A DNA stretch of 7,180 nt from Bacillota bacterium. Its GTDB lineage: Bacteria; Bacillota; Clostridia; Lachnospirales; CAG-274. Within the stretch, counting starts at the first letter, position 1; each line of letters opens with the position of its first letter. Below, in pieces: positions 1-4,442 of this stretch. The stretch is taken from assembly GCA_017627115.1 (NCBI GenBank), contig JAGAHK010000006.1, positions 1 through 7,180 of the forward strand, written 5' to 3'. Below the pieces are notes generated by a model. It worked only from the letters and a program-made list of their open reading frames with translations. It was not told the origin of the DNA and ran no database searches. The translations under genes were made by a program, and so were the position numbers.

Positions 1-115
1 CAAAAATAATTTTGCGCATTTGCTTAACGGCTCTGTTTGCTATGTTCAGCCTGTTAGGCTTCACATTAGCATGGTCGCCTACAAATGCGCCGCCATCGGC
101 TAAAATTATTTTTGT
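1..115. repeat. Self-complementary, multi-stem palindromic region upstream of RNase J
   Basis: Three nested sets of complementary bases are visible. The 13 bases at 1-13 (CAAAAATAATTTT) are the exact reverse complement of 103-115. The 9 bases at 14-22 (GCGCATTTG) are the exact reverse complement of 82-90, leaving 91-102 as a one-sided bulge. Inside, 39-52 pairs imperfectly with 56-70 (GCTA/TAGC, TGT/ACA, AGCCT/AGGCT around a GTT loop). This is far more pairing than expected by chance. It suggests a structured RNA or a palindromic repeat, possibly continuing left of the window. Both strands happen to be open across it: minus 142 to 1 from an ATG, and plus from position 3 to a TAG at 156-158. 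Neither reading frame resembles a known family and the minus ATG has no ribosome binding site, so I do not call a gene. It could still be the edge of an unrecognised gene. Confidence 0.5.
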
Positions 116-156
116 TTTTTTGAATTTAATCAGCGTTTCCATAATACAAACTGATT

Positions 157-164
157 AGGAGGTG
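157..164 (+). promoter_or_regulatory. Ribosome binding site fixing the TTG start of RNase J
   Basis: AGGAGGTG lies seven bases (counted from the end of AGGAGG) before the TTG at 170. An in-frame TGA at 152-154 blocks any start further upstream, and no ATG or GTG lies between it and the TTG. This makes TTG the best start. Confidence 0.85.
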
Positions 165-169
165 CCATT

Positions 170-1909
170 TTGGCTTACAATAACAACAACACATACAGCG
201 GCAGACCCAAGCGCACACCGAGAGTGCCTGCACAGCAGAAGCCGAAACTGAAAGTTATCCCTTTGGGCGGACTTCACGAGATCGGAAAGAACATCACAGC
301 CTTTGAGTACGAGGACGAAATAATGATAATCGACTGCGGTGTTGCTTTCCCCGAGGACGATATGCCGGGAATTGACCTTGTTATACCCGATTTTTCCTAT
401 CTTGTGGAAAATAAAGACAAGATACTCGGCGTTGTGCTTACGCACGGACACGAGGATCATATAGGTTCCCTGCCCTACTTTTTCAGGGAGATAAACGTGC
501 CTGTTTACGGCACAAGGCTGACGATAGGTCTTGTAGAGACAAAGCTGCGCGAACACGGGCTTTTAGAGAGTGTGGAGCGTGTGAACGTGAACGCGGGCGA
601 CACCATAACACTCGGCAAAAACTTCAAGGTGGAGTTTATACGTTCAACGCACAGCATTGCGGACTCGGTAGCACTTGCACTGACCACACCCGCAGGCGTT
701 GTGGTACATTCGGGCGACTTCAAGGTGGACTATACCCCCATACAGGGCGAGATGATAGACCTTCAACGCCTTGCCGAGCTTGGCAAAAAGGGCGTGCTGC
801 TTTTTATGTGCGAAAGCACGAATGTGGAGCTTAAAGGCTACACCATGAGTGAGAGAAATGTCGGCGGCATTTTCAAGCAGATATTCGAGGACAGCAAGGA
901 CCAGCGCATTATGGTCGCAACTTTCTCGTCAAATATAGACAGGATACAGCAGATAATAAACTGCGCAATGGAGCATAAGCGCAAAGTGTGCGTAGTGGGC
1001 AGGAGTATGTCGAATGTTGTCAAAACGGCGATAGAACTCGGCTATCTTAAAATGGACGAGGACACCATGATAGACGTTACCGAGATAAACCGCTATGAGG
1101 ACAACAGGCTTGTTATAATCACAACGGGCAGTCAGGGTGAGACCATGTCCGCACTTTCGCGTGTTGCCTCGGGTGACCACAAGCAGATAGAGATAAAGCC
1201 CGGCGACAAGGTAATAATCAGCGCTTCGCCCATACCCGGCAACGAGAAGAATGTATACCGCGTTATAAACGAGCTTTTCAAGAAAGGCGCGGATGTTATA
1301 TACGACGGTCTGATGGACGTACACGTTTCGGGACACGCAAGGCAGGAGGAAATAAAGCTTCTGCACGCACTTTTAAAGCCAAAATATGTTATGCCCGTTC
1401 ACGGCGAATACAAAATGCTCAAACAGCATCAGCAGCTTGTTATGGAAATGGGTATGCCGAAAGAAAACGTATTTGTTATGGCAAACGGTGATGTGCTTGA
1501 AATAAACCGTCAGGGCGGAAAGATACTGCCGCAGGCGGTACAGAGCGGTCAGGTGTTTGTTGACGGTCTGGGCGTGGGCGATGTGGGAAACATAGTTCTG
1601 CGCGACAGAAAGCATCTTTCGCAGGACGGTCTGATGATAGTTGTTGTGGCTATGGAAAAATACAGCGGAAACATTTTAAGCGGCCCCGATATCATAAGCC
1701 GCGGTTTCGTATATGTGCGTGAGTCCGAGGAGCTTATGGTGGAAGCGCGCGAAGTTGTGAGGGAAGCGCTGTTTGACATAAGCGACCGCAATTTAAGCGA
1801 TTGGAGCTATATAAAAACAATGATAAAGGACACTCTGCGTGATTTCCTGTGGAAAAAGACAAAGAGAAGCCCGATGATACTGCCGATAATTACGGAGATA
1901 AATATGTAA
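170..1909 (+). CDS. rnj: Ribonuclease J (metallo-beta-lactamase/beta-CASP RNase)
   Basis: A protein of 579 residues with the architecture of RNase J, the bifunctional 5'-3' exo- and endoribonuclease that matures and degrades mRNA and processes rRNA in many Firmicutes. Residues 1-18 are an Asn-rich, then basic tail. The metallo-beta-lactamase core follows, with the zinc motif HGHEDH at 92-97, H161 in STHS and D183 in HSGDF. The beta-CASP insertion follows, with its SGHA motif at 387-390. The last zinc ligand is H411 in PVHGEY, and a C-terminal domain runs from about 460 to the end. By comparison with Bacillus RNase J1, all expected metal ligands are present, so it should be active. Length is slightly above the usual 555 or so because of the N-terminal tail. 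Translation starts at TTG, set by an excellent AGGAGG and an in-frame stop just upstream. It heads a four-gene operon. Whether it corresponds to J1 or J2 of Bacillus cannot be told, because many Clostridia carry only one. Confidence 0.96.
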   Translation: MAYNNNNTYSGRPKRTPRVPAQQKPKLKVIPLGGLHEIGKNITAFEYEDEIMIIDCGVAFPEDDMPGIDLVIPDFSYLVENKDKILGVVLTHGHEDHIGSLPYFFREINVPVYGTRLTIGLVETKLREHGLLESVERVNVNAGDTITLGKNFKVEFIRSTHSIADSVALALTTPAGVVVHSGDFKVDYTPIQGEMIDLQRLAELGKKGVLLFMCESTNVELKGYTMSERNVGGIFKQIFEDSKDQRIMVATFSSNIDRIQQIINCAMEHKRKVCVVGRSMSNVVKTAIELGYLKMDEDTMIDVTEINRYEDNRLVIITTGSQGETMSALSRVASGDHKQIEIKPGDKVIISASPIPGNEKNVYRVINELFKKGADVIYDGLMDVHVSGHARQEEIKLLHALLKPKYVMPVHGEYKMLKQHQQLVMEMGMPKENVFVMANGDVLEINRQGGKILPQAVQSGQVFVDGLGVGDVGNIVLRDRKHLSQDGLMIVVVAMEKYSGNILSGPDIISRGFVYVRESEELMVEAREVVREALFDISDRNLSDWSYIKTMIKDTLRDFLWKKTKRSPMILPIITEINM

Positions 1910-1958
1910 AACGGCAAAGATCAAAAAAGGCTAAAAGGGCTAAAAAGGAGGTATTTTT

Positions 1959-2309
1959 ATGGATGATATAACTGTCACGGCTACCAATATGGCAAAGCAG
2001 CTTTCGGAGCTGATAAAAAACACCGAAAAATACCGTGAATATCAGGAAGCAAAGAAAGTAATACACGAGGACAAGAACCTGCACAAAAAGGTGAGGGAGT
2101 TCATATCAAAGCACACCGCCTTTCTTTATGCAATGAAAGACGGCACCGCCTCTTTCGAGCAGGAGCGTTATCTTTCGCAGGAATTCCACAAGCTGATGCT
2201 CAACCGCAATGTATATGTATATATGACCGCAACGCTGGAATTTACGGAAATGCTTGCAACGGTTTTTCAGACCAGTGTTGCGGACCTTGACATAGATATG
2301 GATTTTTAA
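1959..2309 (+). CDS. YlbF/YmcA-family small helical protein
   Basis: A protein of 116 residues, almost wholly predicted alpha-helical and charged. It matches the YlbF/YmcA (Com_YlbF, former DUF964) pattern: an N-terminal helix ending in AKQLSELIKNTEKYREYQEA, then a DKNLHKKVREF helix and a long C-terminal helix with NVYVYMTATLEF. The end is acidic (DLDIDMDF). In Bacillus, YlbF, YmcA and YaaT form a complex that steers RNase Y cleavage and affects competence, biofilm formation and sporulation. Here the gene sits 49 bases behind RNase J, with its own AAAGGAGG at 1944-1951, so a role in RNA turnover is a reasonable inference. The protein has no cysteine at all, so it cannot supply the cysteine ligands of the iron-sulfur clusters reported for the Bacillus complex. 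It may be closer to the YheA branch of the family. Family assignment is fairly sure; its exact partner is not. Confidence 0.85.
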   Translation: MDDITVTATNMAKQLSELIKNTEKYREYQEAKKVIHEDKNLHKKVREFISKHTAFLYAMKDGTASFEQERYLSQEFHKLMLNRNVYVYMTATLEFTEMLATVFQTSVADLDIDMDF

Positions 2310-2331
2310 ATACGGATTTTTGAGGTGAGAT

Positions 2332-3054
2332 ATGTCGGTACATAGCGGTAAGATAAGATCGGGCAGCGCGCAGATATACTACGAACTGCACCAAAATCAA
2401 AAGGAAAAAACGCTCGTTCTGCTGCACGGTAATGCCGAGAGCAGCGAGCGTTTCGCAAAGCACGCGGAAATTTTCGGCGAATATTTCAATATACTGCTTA
2501 TAGACAGCCGCGGTCACGGTCTGTCCACTGTAGGTGACGGCGACCTGAGCCTTGACAAAATGGCGGTCGATCTTGAAAACATATTAAACACACTTGGGCT
2601 TGAAAAAGTACATATTTTAGGCTTCAGTGACGGCGCAAACACCGCAATGATATACGCGCCGAAAAACAACGAACTTATCGACAAACTTGTGCTTGTGGGC
2701 GGAAACCTTGATTACAGCGGTTTTACCCTACAGACAAAGGCCCTTGTTGCCATAGGCTATTTCCTTGCGTGGATAAATATGAAGGTGGACAAGACCAACC
2801 GCATAAACTACGAATATTATTATCTGATGTTCAAGGAGCCGCATTTAAAGCCGAACTACATAAACAAAATACAGGCAAAAACGCTTGTTATGGCAGGTGA
2901 CAAGGATATGATAAGCCGCAGTCACACCGATTTGATAGTCAACAGCATAAAAAACGGTATTCTGAAAATTTACAGGGGCGACCATTTTTATATTTACCGT
3001 CAGCCCGAGGAATTCTGCAAATATGTAATTGATTTTTTGAATAAGGACGAATAA
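2332..3054 (+). CDS. Alpha/beta hydrolase
   Basis: A 240-residue single-domain alpha/beta-hydrolase-fold protein, probably cytoplasmic because it has no signal peptide. Visible landmarks in order are: LLHGN at 30-34 (oxyanion-hole region, H32-G33), DSRGHG at 58-63, the nucleophile elbow GFSDG at 97-101 with Ser99, AGDKD at 188-192 with the likely catalytic Asp192, and GDHF at 216-219 with His218. The Ser-Asp-His triad is therefore complete. The stretch between about 128 and 180, rich in Tyr and Phe, is the likely lid and sets the substrate. The DSRGHG and GFSDG motifs are typical of the broad esterase/lipase and C-C hydrolase group, which does not allow a substrate to be named. The start follows a GAGGTGA box at 2322-2328 and lies 22 bases behind the preceding gene, so it is co-transcribed with it. 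Confidence 0.9.
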   Translation: MSVHSGKIRSGSAQIYYELHQNQKEKTLVLLHGNAESSERFAKHAEIFGEYFNILLIDSRGHGLSTVGDGDLSLDKMAVDLENILNTLGLEKVHILGFSDGANTAMIYAPKNNELIDKLVLVGGNLDYSGFTLQTKALVAIGYFLAWINMKVDKTNRINYEYYYLMFKEPHLKPNYINKIQAKTLVMAGDKDMISRSHTDLIVNSIKNGILKIYRGDHFYIYRQPEEFCKYVIDFLNKDE

Positions 3055-3068
3055 ACGGGGTACAGAAT

Positions 3069-3905
3069 ATGAAAAGACTTATTTTTACCATAGCTGTGGC
3101 GGCTTTTCTCTCCGCCTGCGGGAATGCGGTATCCGACAGCAAGGGCGGCAGCACCGAAGCAGGCAGTGAAAAGGGAGTTGAGGTAAGTTCAAAAGAGGTT
3201 TTTGAAAGCATTTCTGAAAGTGTTTCCGAAAGTGTCTCCGAAACAGCCGAAACTTCCGAAATAACAATGCCCGAGGGTACGAAGGATATAAACCTGCGCA
3301 CAGACAGGAACGAGATACTTATAAACAGCGACGGCAGCGAGGTCATCTTCTATGCGGAAGTGCCTGCCGATACTGCACCCGAAAAGGTGCTGCTTATAGA
3401 TGCGGACACGGGCAGACAGGCCGCCGAGCTTTTTGACGAGGCCGATTATGAAAAATACGGCGATACCATAAAGGGCGACAGCGTTTACAACTGCCGTTTC
3501 AGCGTGGATACCGATATAAACACCGACCCGGAGGTCTCCGAGGACAAGCGTTACCACTACTATGCTATGTTTGAGGACGAAAAGGGCGTGCATCTTTCCG
3601 AACCCGTTGAGATATGGGTGCTTGAACAGTTTACCGACAGCGAGCTCAGCGATATGGAAGAGGTGGACAAGGTGCTTGCGGGCATGACAAACTCGGACGA
3701 ATTCAAAGCGCTTGACACGGCACAAAAGCAAGAGCGCGCTGTCGAAGTGCTGACCGAGCTTGCCGAAAAAGGCACACAGGCAAGACCGCACAGCCTTATC
3801 ATAAAGCAAAGCATAGCCTCAACGGACGATGTGGTGAGCTTCCAATATGCCTGCGGCGTAAACGGCGGCGTGATGCTGAAAGAGTTTGGCACGAAATTTA
3901 ATTGA
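3069..3905 (+). CDS. Exported lipoprotein with Ser/Glu-rich linker and Ig-like domain, function unknown
   Basis: A 278-residue predicted lipoprotein. Residues 1-16 are a short lipoprotein signal with lipobox LSAC, so Cys17 would be lipidated and the protein held on the outer face of the membrane. Residues 18-70 are a low-complexity Ser/Glu/Thr linker that includes the repeat ESIS-ESVS-ESVS. From about 73 to 185 there is a probable beta-sandwich: FYAEVPADTAPEKVLLIDADTG, then a YEKYGDTIKGDSVYNC segment recalling the GDGVYS motif of extracellular Ig-like 'choice-of-anchor X' type domains. A helical, charged section (190-235) and a short tail ending FGTKFN follow. The start has only a weak GGGG box and lies 14 bases behind the hydrolase, so it relies on operon transcription. 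I do not recognise a function. The gene ends just before the palindromic elements, and the final residues look like the edge of a domain, so it may be a shortened version of a longer surface protein. Confidence 0.8.
   Translation: MKRLIFTIAVAAFLSACGNAVSDSKGGSTEAGSEKGVEVSSKEVFESISESVSESVSETAETSEITMPEGTKDINLRTDRNEILINSDGSEVIFYAEVPADTAPEKVLLIDADTGRQAAELFDEADYEKYGDTIKGDSVYNCRFSVDTDINTDPEVSEDKRYHYYAMFEDEKGVHLSEPVEIWVLEQFTDSELSDMEEVDKVLAGMTNSDEFKALDTAQKQERAVEVLTELAEKGTQARPHSLIIKQSIASTDDVVSFQYACGVNGGVMLKEFGTKFN
3204..3257 (+). repeat. In-frame tandem microrepeat in the lipoprotein linker
   Basis: Three 12-base units follow one another (3204-3215, 3216-3227, 3228-3239; the last two are GAAAGTGTTTCC and GAAAGTGTCTCC). 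Two 9-base units of the form GAAANNNCC (3240-3248, 3249-3257) come next. All unit lengths are multiples of three, so slippage would change linker length without breaking the frame. Confidence 0.75.
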
Positions 3906-3980
3906 GATCGGATCGCTCATCCAAATCCCGATTTGTGTTAGGGGAACGCTGATTTAAGTTTCCTTAGAAAAGAAAAGACG

Positions 3981-4191
3981 TTGCATTAGTCTTGCCTCCC
4001 CTTTAGCGTAAGCGGTTAGGCGTGTGCCGCTTTAGCGGGAGGGGGACCGCGCGCAGCGTGGTGGAGGGGTTTATTTGCAGCAACTTTAGTGTTGTGCAAC
4101 GATAAGCAACAACACTCGTAAACCCCTCAGTCAGCCTACGGCTGCCAGCTCCCCTGATCGCTGCGCTAAAGGGGAGCCAAGGCTAATGCAA
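3981..4191. repeat. 211-base REP/MITE-like foldback element
   Basis: The outer arms, 3981-4008 and 4164-4191, are inverted copies of each other over 28 bases with two mismatches, beginning TTGCATTAG and ending CTAATGCAA. A second pair of inner arms, GAGGGGTTTA at 4064-4073 and TAAACCCCTC at 4119-4128, matches over 10 bases. A third, AGTGTTGT at 4088-4095 and ACAACACT at 4109-4116, sits in the centre. Each half can also fold locally: AAGCGG/CCGCTT at 4010-4015 and 4027-4032, ACCGCGC/GCGTGGT with one GU pair at 4046-4052 and 4056-4062, and CAGCC/GGCTG at 4132-4136 and 4140-4144. The CTCCCC, AACCCCTCAGTCAGC and GGGGAGCCAAGG blocks are of the kind seen in abundant dispersed palindromes of gut Clostridia. 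No open frame for a transposase is present, and I see no clear target duplication. Confidence 0.8.
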
Positions 4192-4216
4192 CTCTACTAC
4201 AAACGTAAATAATAAT

Positions 4217-4362
4217 TTATAGTAAACGACAAAAGTCTTTGGACTTTGGGCGTTTACTTGCGCCGACTGCGAGCCGCAAAGCGGCTTTATTCCTTGTACG
4301 CAGTCGTGTGCATACCCCGCAGGGTTATAGTAAAGGACATTTTTAAATGTCCTTTACTATAA
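4217..4362. repeat. 146-base element with terminal inverted repeats and serial hairpins
   Basis: The left end TTATAGTAAACGAC (4217-4230) and right end GTCCTTTACTATAA (4349-4362) are inverted copies over 14 bases with one mismatch. Between them lie at least three hairpins. The first is GTAAACG/CGTTTAC (4222-4228, 4251-4257) with an inner AAAGTC/GACTTT. The second is CGACTGCG/CGCAGTCG (4264-4271, 4299-4306), enclosing AGCCGC-AAA-GCGGCT. The third is a near-continuous palindrome at 4324-4363. It has no coding capacity and shares no sequence with the neighbouring 211-base element. It is best described as a non-autonomous, MITE-like or REP-like element; that class is inference. Confidence 0.65.
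4272..4295 (+). terminator. Possible rho-independent terminator of the rnj operon
   Basis: A 6-bp GC-rich stem AGCCGC/GCGGCT with an AAA loop is followed on the plus strand by TTATTCCTT. The uridine run is interrupted and the hairpin lies 367 bases after the last stop codon inside a repeat element, so this is only a candidate. No better terminator was seen closer to 3905. Confidence 0.3.
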
Positions 4363-4363
4363 C
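4324..4363. repeat. Perfect 19-base-arm palindrome
   Basis: The arm GTTATAGTAAAGGACATTT (4324-4342) is exactly repeated in reverse complement at 4345-4363, with TT between. It forms the right end of the 146-base element. It lacks an adjoining run of T on either strand, so it is not a standard terminator, though it would form a strong hairpin in transcripts from either side. Confidence 0.85.
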
Positions 4364-4442
4364 AAACTATCAAACAATTTTGTTTTTCACATTTATAGCC
4401 GACACCACACTTACGGTACGGTTTTTATTTGTTTTTATGCCT

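Larger units (their letters stand above)
3906..4442. other. Gene-free convergent intergenic region
   Basis: This 537-base stretch lies between the stop of the lipoprotein gene on the plus strand and the stop of the M13 peptidase on the minus strand. No reading frame in it has a ribosome binding site or a recognisable product. It is filled by two palindromic elements (3981-4191 and 4217-4362). A weak 6-bp hairpin, CAAATC/GATTTG, sits at 3922-3935. The AT-rich remainder (4364-4442) has no obvious strong terminator for the peptidase gene. Confidence 0.8.

Noticed and set aside
1..142. Minus-strand frame from an ATG at 142 running off the left edge (47 codons, start METLIKFKK)
   Set aside because: It has no ribosome binding site, the region is strongly self-complementary, and the opposite strand is open too. 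The protein is not recognised. It may be the start of a real gene, but the visible part does not support a call.
120..147. Promoter for rnj from TTGAAT (120-125) with CATAAT (140-145) or TAATAC (142-147)
   Set aside because: Spacing is 14 or 16 bases and the matches are weak. AT-rich sequence makes such matches common.
3..158. Plus-strand open frame ending in a TAG at the rnj ribosome binding site
   Set aside because: It could be the hydrophobic tail of an upstream gene, but no family is recognised and it lies across the same palindromic region.
3189..3809. Long minus-strand frame opposite the lipoprotein gene
   Set aside because: It is a shadow of the plus-strand gene, which has a lipobox, operon spacing and consistent codon use.
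3981..4362. CRISPR-like array
   Set aside because: The repeats are inverted rather than direct and evenly spaced, there are no spacers of constant length and no cas genes.
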